DNA of 64,000 bases. Source: JBBIPA01 sp963775935 (GTDB taxonomy: Bacteria > Chloroflexota > Dehalococcoidia > GIF9 > UBA5629). Of this stretch, positions 51,645-60,533 are shown piece after piece. Numbering within the stretch: position 1 is the first letter of the stretch; every line of letters begins with the position of its first letter. The notes below the pieces were generated by a model, which had not been told where the DNA came from, did no database searches, and saw only the letters and a program-made list of their open reading frames with translations. The stretch covers positions 310,001 to 374,000 of the forward strand of contig CAVZKR010000004.1 of assembly GCA_963775935.1 (NCBI GenBank), written 5' to 3'. Both the position numbers and the translations under genes were made by a program.

Positions 51645-52580
51645 TTATCGTGACGTTTGCTGTAAATAATAGTTGGCAAATGCTTTTGACATAGATGGTA
51701 TCAGTTCACCGCTTACATAATTGTAAAAAGTCCCCCCACGGGTTACTCGAATTTTTTCCAACTCTGGTGTCAGGATAGTACGCATCACCGTGCTTGCAAT
51801 TTCTCCTTTTTTACCATCTTTGACACATTGCTCAGCAGTATCAAGGAGTCTCTGGATTTTATCTAATGCACCTTGCATAATTACTCTGGGTTTATCGCAA
51901 ATCCCGAAATGCCCCAAATAGAGTTTGGATAGCGGCAAGTCGATTAACTTCTTGAGCGATTCCCGGGCTTTTAAAACATCCGAGTTATAAGGAGTAAAGA
52001 TCCATGAGGAACCAGTATCAGCCAGGTACAGCCCCGCCAGGTCATTAATAAATAGACCGCTATTTTTTTCTTCGTATACCACTACTCCGCTTGGTTGGTG
52101 CCCTGGTGTGAATATAACTTTCAATTTTTCACCATTGCCCAGGTCGAATTGCTCCCCATCTTTTAGAGCATAAATGCGAGATGGTGGTACCGGTACCATG
52201 GTGCCAAATCTCGCAGCCATCTTCGCAGGAAGAATGGATTTCCTCTTGGCATCTTCTATTTCGGGATTGGTCAAGTACTGTGCTCCTATTGGATTGATAT
52301 ATACTTTCGCCCTGGCATTATCTCTAAGAAGGGCTCCGACATTGCCACTGTGATCCGGGTGTTCGCAATGGGTAATAAATATATGAGAAATATCGGATAT
52401 AGAAAAACCATGTCTCTTTATGCCCTCACGGACAAGCTCCTCAGAAAGAGGAGCACCAGTATCTATCAGTGCCACTTCTCGACCAGCCACGATATAAGCA
52501 GCATTAAAATGTGGGAAACCAAACATATGTGTATCAATCATAAAGACATTGTCATTTCTATCCATGTATTTATAAGACAT
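51645..52580 (-). CDS. Metallo-beta-lactamase-fold hydrolase
   Basis: A 311-residue MBL-fold protein. The metal motif region reads FITHCEHPDHSGN: the first His of the usual HxHxDH appears displaced by one residue or replaced by Cys, somewhat like the HxExDH of flavodiiron proteins. Later ligands are GHQ in FTPGHQPSG, the Asp in INDLAG and the His in YLGHFG. No rubredoxin or flavodoxin domain follows. Substrate unknown. It lies 65 bp after livF on the same strand and may be the last gene of the transporter unit. Confidence 0.82.
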   Translation of the reverse strand: MSYKYMDRNDNVFMIDTHMFGFPHFNAAYIVAGREVALIDTGAPLSEELVREGIKRHGFSISDISHIFITHCEHPDHSGNVGALLRDNARAKVYINPIGAQYLTNPEIEDAKRKSILPAKMAARFGTMVPVPPSRIYALKDGEQFDLGNGEKLKVIFTPGHQPSGVVVYEEKNSGLFINDLAGLYLADTGSSWIFTPYNSDVLKARESLKKLIDLPLSKLYLGHFGICDKPRVIMQGALDKIQRLLDTAEQCVKDGKKGEIASTVMRTILTPELEKIRVTRGGTFYNYVSGELIPSMSKAFANYYLQQTSR

Positions 52581-52645
52581 AGTAGTAGCTCTCCCTTTCT
52601 CTATGCAGAATTTCCATCTATAATTTCAAGAGTCTAATGTGGTAC

Positions 52646-53350
52646 TTAGGTCTCTACGCCGAGGTATTTGTTCTTGACAGCGTCATTATCACGCAACGCT
52701 TCCGGGCTGGATTCATGGACAATGCATCCTTTGCTCATGATATATACATGGTCGGCCAGGTCAAGAGCTATGGAGATATCTTGCTCCACAAGTAAGATAG
52801 AAAAGTTGCATTCTTTTAGTTTACATATAATATTCATGATATCTTCGACAACAATCGGTGCCAATCCTTCAGAGGGCTCATCCATCAGAATTAGCTTTGG
52901 ATTCGTCATCAGCGCTCTGGCAATAGTGAGCATTTGCTGCTCACCACCACTCAGCAACTTACTTTTATATTTTGCTCTTTCTTTCAAAATAGGGAATTGT
53001 TCGTAGACTCTATCCAGTGTCCAGGCATCACTGCCATTTGCACCCCTCGCCGCTATCGTCAGGTTCTCTACCACACTTAACGAGGGAAATATCATCCGTC
53101 CCTGTGGAACCAGCCCGATACCCAATTGAGCAATATCTTCCGGGGGCAGGCCGACAATATCGCGCCCATCAAAACGTACAGAGCCCTGCCGCGGAGGAGT
53201 AAAACCAATGATAGTGCGAATAGTGGTAGTTTTTCCCATTCCATTGCGTCCCAGCAGTGCAACGACTGAACCGGTCTTTACTTCAAGTGAAACACCTTGA
53301 AGAATATGGCTATCACCGTAATAGGTATGAACGTCAGATAATTCCAGCAA
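52646..53350 (-). CDS. livF: Branched-chain amino-acid-type ABC transporter ATPase (LivF)
   Basis: A 234-residue ATPase with Walker A GRNGMGKTT, signature LSGGEQQML, Walker B LILMDEPSEGL and the H-loop replaced by Q/D in LLVEQDIS, as usual in LivF (LVEQN). The opening LELSDVHTYYGDSHILQGVSLEV is LivF-type. It pairs with LivG on the LivH-LivM channel. 15 bp downstream of livG. Confidence 0.9.
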   Translation of the reverse strand: MLELSDVHTYYGDSHILQGVSLEVKTGSVVALLGRNGMGKTTTIRTIIGFTPPRQGSVRFDGRDIVGLPPEDIAQLGIGLVPQGRMIFPSLSVVENLTIAARGANGSDAWTLDRVYEQFPILKERAKYKSKLLSGGEQQMLTIARALMTNPKLILMDEPSEGLAPIVVEDIMNIICKLKECNFSILLVEQDISIALDLADHVYIMSKGCIVHESSPEALRDNDAVKNKYLGVET

Positions 53351-53365
53351 TGTACATTAATCCTC

Positions 53366-54115
53366 TTATACTTTTTTCTTCGTGCCCATATAAATCTCTT
53401 TTACCTTGGCACTATTTTTTATCTTATCCGGTTCACCTTCGATAATTACTTCACCGTAATGCAACAACATGATACGAGATGCAATGCCGAAAACCAGGTC
53501 CATATCATGTGCAACGCAGATGAGAGCGATGTCCTTTCCCAGATTAACAATCCGGGTAGTAAGCTCGGCACTTTCAGCTGCTGTTAACCCACAGCTTGGT
53601 TCATCGAGCAACAACAACTTGGGATCTGACGCCATGGTTAACGCAATCTCCAGTCTGCGTTGTTCTCCGTAACCGATACATGACACTGGCTCATTTCTCT
53701 GTTCCCACAAGTTAAAAGAATTCAGAAGTTCGCTCGCTTTATCCATTACCGGTTTAATGCCCTTCAGGGGGCGAATTATATTGTACCGGTTACGTTTTGT
53801 TCCCTGAATAGCCAGTAGCATATTATCAATGACTCTGAGCTCACCGAAGAGGCTGGTAATTTGAAATGACCTTCCTATACCTAAATGGATGCGGCTATGC
53901 GCCGGCATTTTAGTAATGTCTCGTCCCAGGTAAAAAATATGACCAGCAGTAGCTTGTAATTGTCCAGTGAGCACATTGAACAGGGTTGTTTTGCCTGCTC
54001 CATTAGGGCCTATGATGGCCAGATGTTCCCCTGCTTCTACAGAAAAGGAAACGTTCGACACAGCACGCACACCACCAAAATCCTTGGTCAATGCTTCGAC
54101 TTTTAACACTTCCAT
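53366..54115 (-). CDS. livG: Branched-chain amino-acid-type ABC transporter ATPase (LivG)
   Basis: A 249-residue ATPase: Walker A GPNGAGKTT, long insertion with SFQITSLFGELRVIDN, signature SCIGYGEQRRLEIA (signature Ser-Tyr-Gly variant of LSYG), Walker B LLLLDEPSCGL, H-loop VAHDMDLVF. VEALTKDFGGVRAVSNVSF and the LSYG-like signature are LivG features. It overlaps the end of livM by 13 bp. Confidence 0.9.
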   Translation of the reverse strand: MEVLKVEALTKDFGGVRAVSNVSFSVEAGEHLAIIGPNGAGKTTLFNVLTGQLQATAGHIFYLGRDITKMPAHSRIHLGIGRSFQITSLFGELRVIDNMLLAIQGTKRNRYNIIRPLKGIKPVMDKASELLNSFNLWEQRNEPVSCIGYGEQRRLEIALTMASDPKLLLLDEPSCGLTAAESAELTTRIVNLGKDIALICVAHDMDLVFGIASRIMLLHYGEVIIEGEPDKIKNSAKVKEIYMGTKKKV

Positions 54116-55008
54116 AGCTTATTCCTTAGCTTGCCCCAGGCTCTGGCAAGGTATATTCCCACTCCGCCGCGGAACAGGGCAATACAAATGACAAAGATGC
54201 CGCCAAGGATGAGCGGCCATCTCTGGGGTAAATAGACACTGGCAAAAAATTCTATCAGCACTATCATCACTGAACCAATAACTGGCCCGTATAAAGTACC
54301 GGGGCTGCCGAGTGTCATCATCAGCACAGCGGTAGCACTAGTGAGCATGGCAAAATGACTGGGTGCCATAATTTTATAGAATGGTGCAAATAGTGCTCCG
54401 GCTAATCCAGCAAAAACCCCACCAACAATGAATGCCAAGTACTTGTAAAGCCAGGTATTATAGCCCAGGCCTTGCATGCGCTGTTCATTTTCGCGTATAC
54501 CTACCAGGGCACATCCAAATGATGAATTAACAATGAAATACAATAGTATATAGCAAATGACAAAAACGGCGAGTATGAAATAGTGAAAGCTAAAGCTCGT
54601 CCACTGAAATCCCAGTAAGTGAACGTCTGGATAGGGAATGCCAATCAATCCATCGGTACTTCCTGTCACTGCTCTCCACTTCACGGCGACTGCGTAAAAC
54701 AACTGCCCGAAGGCAATGGTAATGATGATGAAATGCATTCCCGAAACCCGTAGAGCAATGAAGCCGACAAAGGCAGCAGCTATCGCTGCTACTACCAAAG
54801 CAGCTGGATAAACTATCCATAGACTATTCAGCCCTAATCTGACCATTAGTATTCCCACTGTGTATCCCCCCACCCCCAGAAAAACAGCATGTCCCAGTGA
54901 TACCATGCCAGTATAGCCCATGATGATATTGACGCTCATAGCAAAAATAGCAAATATGTAGATTTTGCTCAGTAAACTGCGAAAGTATTCAGGTGCCAAG
55001 AGAGGCAA
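54103..55008 (-). CDS. livM: Branched-chain amino-acid-type ABC permease (LivM)
   Basis: A 301-residue membrane protein with about eight helices. Family motifs NIIMGYTGMVSLGHAVFLGVGGY and the EAA-like loop (GIRENEQRMQGLGYNTWLYK) are clear. The first possible standard start is TTG 55008, but the same frame stays open upstream to about 55100 and encodes more of the first helix (GPYVFILILLILLPLLA), with no ATG or GTG. An ATG at 55103 is one frame off. The true N-terminus is therefore longer than shown, through a rare start or a frameshift. Confidence 0.85.
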   Translation of the reverse strand: MPLLAPEYFRSLLSKIYIFAIFAMSVNIIMGYTGMVSLGHAVFLGVGGYTVGILMVRLGLNSLWIVYPAALVVAAIAAAFVGFIALRVSGMHFIIITIAFGQLFYAVAVKWRAVTGSTDGLIGIPYPDVHLLGFQWTSFSFHYFILAVFVICYILLYFIVNSSFGCALVGIRENEQRMQGLGYNTWLYKYLAFIVGGVFAGLAGALFAPFYKIMAPSHFAMLTSATAVLMMTLGSPGTLYGPVIGSVMIVLIEFFASVYLPQRWPLILGGIFVICIALFRGGVGIYLARAWGKLRNKLWKC

Positions 55009-55104
55009 AAGAATCAGTAGAATTAGTATGAAAACGTACGGACCTTTGGAGAATAGCAGCTCTCGCGATGAGCTCCCTAGCGCAGTACCCGGTCCATTTT
55101 CATT

Positions 55105-55962
55105 CTAGGCACGTCTCCCCAGTAGCCCGGTTGGTTTTATTATGAGCACAATTATCAAAAGGGTATACATAGTAAAATAGCCTATCTCGGGGAAGAACAC
55201 TTTACCATAGGTATCAGTTAAACCGATAAGCAAACCTCCGAGCAGGGCACCCTCTATGGAACCAGTGCCCCCGATCATCACCACTGCCGTGGAGAGTAAT
55301 AAAACATCCCAGCCAACATCAAGGCTGACACCAAGCGACTGGGCACCAAAAAGACCGCAGAAACCAGCCACAAATGCTCCAAAGGCAAAAACTCCGGTAA
55401 AGACAACTGGCAGTTTAATACCGAGGCCTCTTGTCATCTCCTGATTGTCCATCCCAGCCCGGATAATGGCACCAATCCTCGTTTTCTCCTGAAAGAGCCA
55501 GAGCATAATTGCAGCCACAATACCGACACCAATAGTTGCCAGCCGAAACATTGGGATTTTTGTACCAGCCATTGGTAGTGACTCCGACAGGACTTGGGGA
55601 ACGTAGGCAGACTGCGGCAGAGGTCCCCAGATCCATTGAACGAGGTTAATAAGAATGTAGACAAAACCAATCGTCAATAATGCCTGATCCATACTCCGTT
55701 TGTACAGGCGCTTTAAGAACCCAACTTCCATGATTATTCCCATCAATGCAGCTGCAATTCCTCCAGCCAGTATACCGATCAGGAAATTATGGGTAGCCAG
55801 GCCTGTAGTGGCACCAACATAGGCACCCACCATGTAAACAGCACCATGTGCCAGGTTGACAATTTTCATCAGCCCCATGGTGAGAGAAAGACCGGTGCCC
55901 ACGAGAAATAGTATAAAACCGAATGAAATTCCAATTATGAAAGAGCTTAGTACAAGGTCCAC
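55105..55962 (-). CDS. livH: Branched-chain amino-acid-type ABC permease (LivH)
   Basis: A 285-residue permease with about eight transmembrane helices. ISFGFILFLVGTGLSLTMGLMKIVNLAHGAVYMVGAY is the LivH opening, and RAGMDNQEMTRGLGIKLPVVF is the EAA loop that contacts the ATPases. AVVMIGGTGSIEGALLGGLLIGL near the end is also typical. It lies 208 bp after livK, separated by a strong hairpin. Confidence 0.9.
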   Translation of the reverse strand: MDLVLSSFIIGISFGFILFLVGTGLSLTMGLMKIVNLAHGAVYMVGAYVGATTGLATHNFLIGILAGGIAAALMGIIMEVGFLKRLYKRSMDQALLTIGFVYILINLVQWIWGPLPQSAYVPQVLSESLPMAGTKIPMFRLATIGVGIVAAIMLWLFQEKTRIGAIIRAGMDNQEMTRGLGIKLPVVFTGVFAFGAFVAGFCGLFGAQSLGVSLDVGWDVLLLSTAVVMIGGTGSIEGALLGGLLIGLTDTYGKVFFPEIGYFTMYTLLIIVLIIKPTGLLGRRA

Positions 55963-56100
55963 CTAAATAGCTCCTGAGCACAAATAACCGCACTGTAAAA
56001 CAGGTACAGCTTTATCAATCTGTTAACAGTCTTTAAATTGTATATAAAGAATAAGTTCTCTTAAGCCTATTTCCTGGTAACCACTGCTCCAGAAAGAATA

Positions 56101-56163
56101 AGCGAGCCTGGATGGTGGAACGGCGACCAAAAACTAACCTGCCTTCCACCATCCAGGCTCGCT
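56101..56163 (-). other. Long intercistronic hairpin between livK and livH
   Basis: A perfect 20-bp inverted repeat, AGCGAGCCTGGATGGTGGAA (56101-56120) with its complement at 56144-56163, around a 23-nt loop. It starts 8 bp after the livK stop. No T-tract follows on the minus strand, so it is more like an mRNA-stabilising or partial-termination structure than a full terminator. Confidence 0.8.
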
Positions 56164-56170
56164 GCTGTTT

Positions 56171-57412
56171 CTATAAACCTTCAGGAGGAACATCGTTGTA
56201 GTAAAAAATCGGAGCCCCAAAGCCATATATGGGACCAAATTTCTCTACTTTTGCTATTGGGATGTTCCAAATTGACGATTGCTTTTCCTTGTCGTATCGA
56301 ACCTTTCCTGTAGTAAAGGAGGGAGTTGATGCAAGCATTGCATCCATAAACTTCCGGGGCGTAGTATCGCCGCCATTAGCTTCTAAAGCAGCTTTAATCA
56401 GTAATACCCCATTATATGCAGAAGAATCTGCAGAATCCGGAGTAGTATTATATTTCTTTTTAAAAGCTTCGACATACTTCTTATTGACTTCATTGTCCAG
56501 TTGAGCGGTGTAAGTTACAGAAGATGTCATACCTAGACAAGCTTCTGCTGCTTTTGGCTGCATTTGAGCCAGTATAAAGGTTTCAACGATTGCCCCATTA
56601 TATGCAGGAATGAATTTCATTTTATCCCACAAACCGTATTCATAGTATTGATTTAGGAATTTGATGGAGTCGTTACCGCTTACCCAGCCAACACAGGCAT
56701 CCGCCTTTTTAGCTGCAGTGAAGTACGGTGCATAATCGGGACAACCCTGAGGGGTCCACTGTTCCTGGATAACCTGACCACCTGCTGCTTTGAAACCTTG
56801 TAGGAAGGCACCACAATAGTCATGACCCGCAGCGGTATCTTCGCCAACAATAGTAACTGTTTTGATACCTAGTTTCTCATAGGCATAGCGGCCGCCAGCC
56901 GAGGGAACTTGCACATTGGACCCGCCTGACTGGATTGTCCACTTAAGCTTTTGTGCGATAATAGCATAAGGAGCTACATTCGTGTCGATATTAGGCATAC
57001 CTACCTGATTGCAATAACTCGCTACTGCCAGCTGTAGTCCAGAAAGAGTAGGGCCAACAATCATATCAACCTTATCTTTCTCTACCAGCTTCCGTGCTTT
57101 ATCGACGGCAAGTTCTGATTTAATGGCATCATCTTCCAGGATGACTTCCACTTTCCTGCCAGCAATCTCGTAATTCATCAGCTCCAATGCCAGGTCAAAC
57201 CCTTTGATCATAGCTGCATTCGTAATTGCGGTAGGACCAGTAATAGAACGTATATGCCCAATTTTAATCGGTGGTTTAGGCGCTGGTGCTGGAGTGGGTG
57301 CAGGAGAAGGTGTTGGGGTTGGTTTTGGAGCTGGCGCCGGTGCGGCACAGCCACCAAGAATTAATGCAAAAACAAGCACAATAGATAGTGATACTAAGAT
57401 AATCGTTTTCAT
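56171..57412 (-). CDS. livK: Branched-chain amino-acid-type substrate-binding lipoprotein (LivK)
   Basis: A 413-residue periplasmic-binding type I protein with a lipoprotein signal (VLVFALILGGC) and a Pro/Ala-rich tether. The ligand domain has IGHIRSITGPTAITNAAMIKGFDLALE, VDMIVGPTLSGLQLAVA and VTIVGEDTAAGHDYCGAFLQGFKAAGG, as in LivK/amide-type receptors. It is the first gene of the transporter, upstream of livH-M-G-F. The ligand is not determined; family members bind amino acids, amides or aromatic acids. Confidence 0.9.
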   Translation of the reverse strand: MKTIILVSLSIVLVFALILGGCAAPAPAPKPTPTPSPAPTPAPAPKPPIKIGHIRSITGPTAITNAAMIKGFDLALELMNYEIAGRKVEVILEDDAIKSELAVDKARKLVEKDKVDMIVGPTLSGLQLAVASYCNQVGMPNIDTNVAPYAIIAQKLKWTIQSGGSNVQVPSAGGRYAYEKLGIKTVTIVGEDTAAGHDYCGAFLQGFKAAGGQVIQEQWTPQGCPDYAPYFTAAKKADACVGWVSGNDSIKFLNQYYEYGLWDKMKFIPAYNGAIVETFILAQMQPKAAEACLGMTSSVTYTAQLDNEVNKKYVEAFKKKYNTTPDSADSSAYNGVLLIKAALEANGGDTTPRKFMDAMLASTPSFTTGKVRYDKEKQSSIWNIPIAKVEKFGPIYGFGAPIFYYNDVPPEGL

Positions 57413-57609
57413 AGCTAATTACTCCCTTTCCCGTTTTTACTACTACGTTAGCTACAGTTCCCATCCTTTATTTATTTGTACTACTGTCACCCCCTTTTGC
57501 TTAAAGCATTCACTTACTCAGGCTTACCTATCATCTAATAAGTTCGTTTCAAAGCATTATACAAGTATATCAATTATTCGCTAAGAAATAAAAGTTAGGT
57601 AACTATCCC

Positions 57610-57638
57610 TTGACAACAGGTAATATTTGTGATACAAT
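57610..57638 (+). promoter_or_regulatory. Sigma-70 promoter of the IS1595-type transposase
   Basis: TTGACA (57610-57615), a 17-bp spacer and TACAAT (57633-57638), 23 bp before the transposase ATG. Confidence 0.8.
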
Positions 57639-57661
57639 ACCTGTATAAGGGGGATAGAAAA

Positions 57662-58513
57662 ATGCAAAAGTTTACGACTAATGACTTTGATAAGAGATTT
57701 CCAGATGATGATACTTGCCTTGAATGGCTTAAGAATCAACGTTATCCAGACGGAATTTATTGCCCTAACTGCCAGCGAGTAACTAAGCATCATAAGATTA
57801 CTAATCGCCACTGTTATAATTGCGATTATTGCAATCATCAAATCTATCCAACTGCTGGTACGATTTTTCACAAGTCTAGCACTCCACTGAGAACATGGTT
57901 TGAAGTTATACATCGTATGGCTTCTACCAGATGTGGCATTTCTGCCAAGCAAATTCAAAGGGAATTTGGTGTTACTTATAAGACAGCTTGGAGAATGTTT
58001 AAACAAGTTAGAACATTGCTTACTGAGATTAATCCTATCTTTGCAGGCGAAGTAGAAGCGGATGAAACCTACGTTGGTGGTGCTAGGCATGGTACTAGAG
58101 GGCGTGGTGCTCAAGGCAAAACCCCTGTATTCGGCATTGTCCAGCGACAAGGTAAGATTATGACTTCTGTTGTGCCTAATACTAAACGTTCTACGGTTAC
58201 ACCAATTATTACCAAGAACATATCTAGAGATGCTATTGTATATACTGATGAATTCCCTACCTATGACCATCTTACTTACATTGGCTTTAATCATCAGAGA
58301 ATCAACCATAGAGCCAAACAATACGTTGCTGGCAGAGTACATACCAACAGCATTGAAGGATTCTGGTCTCAATTTAAAAGAAGCATAAGTGGTGCTTATC
58401 ATTCCGTTAGTCCTAAATATCTCCAATCATATTTGAATGAGTTTGCCTTTCGTTACAACCATCGTAATGATTCAACATCTATGTTTGACCTTTTTCTAAA
58501 TCAAGTGGTTTAG
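57662..58513 (+). CDS. IS1595-family transposase
   Basis: A 283-residue protein from ATG 57662, with AAGGGGGATAG just upstream. The N-terminal zinc-ribbon (YCPNCQRVTKHHK..HCYNCDYCNH) is followed by a wHTH (AKQIQREFGVTYKTAWRMFKQV) and the ISXO2-like DDE domain: EVEADETYVGG, IVYTDEFPTY and GRVHTNSIEGFWSQFKR. This order defines IS1595. The frame is intact and has a good promoter, so it may be active. I could not find convincing terminal inverted repeats; a weak CCCTTGACA/CCCTAAACC similarity joins 57607 and 58516. Confidence 0.9.
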   Translation: MQKFTTNDFDKRFPDDDTCLEWLKNQRYPDGIYCPNCQRVTKHHKITNRHCYNCDYCNHQIYPTAGTIFHKSSTPLRTWFEVIHRMASTRCGISAKQIQREFGVTYKTAWRMFKQVRTLLTEINPIFAGEVEADETYVGGARHGTRGRGAQGKTPVFGIVQRQGKIMTSVVPNTKRSTVTPIITKNISRDAIVYTDEFPTYDHLTYIGFNHQRINHRAKQYVAGRVHTNSIEGFWSQFKRSISGAYHSVSPKYLQSYLNEFAFRYNHRNDSTSMFDLFLNQVV

Positions 58514-58841
58514 GGGGCATTGGAAATCCTTCTCTTTCAAATTGCTCTATTGATTTAGTTGCCTCTTCATCTAATTTCTTTGCCTCTTTTCTGACTGTTT
58601 CCGCAATATCAACCAATTCCTTTGACGACAGTCTCCTCCATCCCTTTTCAACCACCTTTAATCCCTGCAATTTGTTTTTCAATATAACAATCCCCAAAAG
58701 GGTTTCGCATTTATCACAACATATTTGTCCATTAAACTTGTTAAAATCAATATCCCCACGAAATTTAATTCGTGCTTTACACAACAGGCAATAGACAATA
58801 AGCTGCTTAGATTGGTTTGGCATTGCCATCATTCTCTCCAT
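58479..58841 (-). CDS. Unknown protein with N-terminal zinc-ribbon-like region
   Basis: A 120-residue protein. CLLCKARIKFRGD and CCDKCETLLGIVIL form a CxxC...CxxC ribbon (about 18-52), followed by a helical region (LSSKELVDIAETVRKEAKKLDEEATKSIEQF). The last 12 codons overlap the 3' end of the convergent transposase gene, so its original C-terminus may have been replaced by IS sequence. Start is uncertain: ATG 58829 or 58823 is as good as 58841. It overlaps the upstream gene. Confidence 0.55.
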   Translation of the reverse strand: MERMMAMPNQSKQLIVYCLLCKARIKFRGDIDFNKFNGQICCDKCETLLGIVILKNKLQGLKVVEKGWRRLSSKELVDIAETVRKEAKKLDEEATKSIEQFEREGFPMPPKPLDLEKGQT

Positions 58842-59049
58842 GTTCCTCTACTTTAGGTTGTGCAGCTTTTTTAAGGATAGTATCAAATTGCTCTTCTGTA
58901 ATTCCGTAGTCAATTGGCTTGCTTTTCTTCTTTGTCTTTGAGCGTTTAAAATGTCGGAGAGGTATGTATTGTGTTCTAGTAACTTGTATATCAGGGGACT
59001 CACCATTCCTTTGCTTTATTGTAAATTGAGTTGTTCTTGTCTTAAACAT
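58807..59049 (-). CDS. Small basic protein of unknown function
   Basis: An 80-residue protein with a basic centre (HFKRSKTKKKSKP) and a short helix (TEEQFDTILKKAAQPKVEE). No family recognised. It lies 3 bp after the DUF6941-like gene and overlaps the next gene, so translation is likely coupled. AAGGAAGGT stands before ATG 59049. Confidence 0.55.
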   Translation of the reverse strand: MFKTRTTQFTIKQRNGESPDIQVTRTQYIPLRHFKRSKTKKKSKPIDYGITEEQFDTILKKAAQPKVEEHGENDGNAKPI

Positions 59050-59052
59050 AGC

Positions 59053-59598
59053 TTACCTTCCTTTATTTGTATAATCGTTATCATCTTCAGGCCATAGTTC
59101 TGTTGTAATATTCCTTTTAGCATCTTCAACGATTATCATTTTAGGTGCTGTAATCCATAGTGGAACAGATAACACAAAATGCCTATCAAGTTTAACACTT
59201 AGTTTGTATAAGTCTGGCTCATTTATTGTGATATTATTGAAGTTATACGTTTCGTATAACTGGACAGGAATGTCGCCTTCGTAAGCAATAATTTGGTCTT
59301 CCATTTTAAAGATTTCATTAACCCCAAATTTGTCCCTGAAATCAAAAATAAGTTGATATATTTGTCCAAACTCTGAACTATCTGTTACCCTATAAGCAAA
59401 TATAACTTGTAAATCTACTGTAAATGGGAAACCGGCTTTACCCTTTTTATGTATCCTGTCATAAATACCGATTATATTGAAAGCATTTAACTCACTAGGG
59501 TCGTCTTTGATTCCTTTTATCCAAGCTCCCCAAAGAACATCCATCGGCTTTACCCCCCGTAATAATAGTTCTTTGGTTGCTATTGTAGTAGTATTCAT
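59053..59598 (-). CDS. DUF6941-like protein
   Basis: A 181-residue beta-rich protein. MDVLWGAWIKGI..ELNAFNIIGIYDRI, the FPFTVDLQVIFAYRV strand and NEPDLYKLSVKLDRHFVLSVPLWI near the end resemble the DUF6941 layout (remembered, not searched). No signal peptide or catalytic motif. It lies 23 bp after a small membrane-protein gene in the five-gene cluster beside the IS1595-type transposase. Confidence 0.6.
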   Translation of the reverse strand: MNTTTIATKELLLRGVKPMDVLWGAWIKGIKDDPSELNAFNIIGIYDRIHKKGKAGFPFTVDLQVIFAYRVTDSSEFGQIYQLIFDFRDKFGVNEIFKMEDQIIAYEGDIPVQLYETYNFNNITINEPDLYKLSVKLDRHFVLSVPLWITAPKMIIVEDAKRNITTELWPEDDNDYTNKGR

Positions 59599-59621
59599 TT
59601 TACTTGTCTATTACGGTTAAG

Positions 59622-59897
59622 TTAAATCTTGCCGCCTCCAACATTTTGTTTCCATACAATATGATAATCACTTGTAACTGGATTTCTTTCCACAGTTCCT
59701 CTCCAAGAGCCTGTTTTCATGTTATCGTCTAATAGTCTTTGTAATGTTTGCGGATTAGGTGCTGAATTTACTATAAGAGTAATAAGGAAGTCTTGCATTT
59801 CTTTTGTCATTGACTTTGTACGATTATAAAAATAACAACCTACTCCTAGAGTAGCTAATAGACCAGCTATACTAATGAATAACGCTGCCAATTCCAT
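59622..59897 (-). CDS. Small single-span membrane protein
   Basis: A 91-residue protein with one N-terminal helix (AALFISIAGLLATLGVGCYFY) and a polar C-terminal part ending in Gly/Lys. No family recognised. AGGAGATATAAG precedes ATG 59897. It lies 27 bp after the gene at 59925. Confidence 0.55.
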   Translation of the reverse strand: MELAALFISIAGLLATLGVGCYFYNRTKSMTKEMQDFLITLIVNSAPNPQTLQRLLDDNMKTGSWRGTVERNPVTSDYHIVWKQNVGGGKI

Positions 59898-59924
59898 AAC
59901 TTATATCTCCTTGCCATGATTACT

Positions 59925-60293
59925 TTATTTTCTCCTCTTTTTTACTATTGTTGATTTACTTTGTATCTCTGATTCTATTTCCGTATCGGGTACACCTAAA
60001 TTTTTAGCAATAAGAATTAATATTCTTGTATTTCGTTCTATATCTGCTTTTGTTGATACATCACCTTCAGATTTTGCTCTAACATAAAGAACGACTACAA
60101 GTAAAACAGCTATAATAGCTGCTCCTACATATGCAAACCAGTGAGCTTCTAAATCCATACGTAAGGTCTCCAATGGTTTACCGATAGACGAATTGAATGC
60201 AGCAGATACATGAACCCATATGAACGTACCAAGTCCAGTTGACAAGATGATAAGAAGTACCTCAGATACGATATAAAATAGCCTTCTACGCAT
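59925..60293 (-). CDS. Small two-span membrane protein
   Basis: A 122-residue protein with helices at about 6-29 (FYIVSEVLLIILSTGLGTFIW) and 53-70 (AYVGAAIIAVLLVVVLYV) and a basic C-terminus (SKSTIVKKRRK). The region between has a cytoplasmic or external polar loop. No family recognised. It is the first gene of the five-gene A+T-rich cluster. Confidence 0.55.
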   Translation of the reverse strand: MRRRLFYIVSEVLLIILSTGLGTFIWVHVSAAFNSSIGKPLETLRMDLEAHWFAYVGAAIIAVLLVVVLYVRAKSEGDVSTKADIERNTRILILIAKNLGVPDTEIESEIQSKSTIVKKRRK

Positions 60294-60533
60294 GGTGTAA
60301 CTCTATTATATATTTTCGATAAGAAAAGAGTATGATATACTTTGGGATATAAGGGATAAGTTTTTCTTTGAGAGAGTACCGAAGCTATACCTGTTATAAA
60401 GGCATAGTCACCAAAAGTTATTATATCTTAGCCTATAATTCCTTCATGAGCAAGAGTTTTGGCTGGTTTTATTATTCTTATTAATAATTTTCCAACTGTT
60501 ATCTCGTTCTGACTACTTATCACAAAAAATTCT

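Noticed and set aside
56101..56163. A normal intrinsic terminator after livK
   Set aside because: The stem is long and perfect, but no T-tract follows on the minus strand.
57581..58426. A 281-codon minus-strand frame over the IS1595-type transposase
   Set aside because: It is antisense to the transposase, and its product is incoherent and Ser/Asn-rich.
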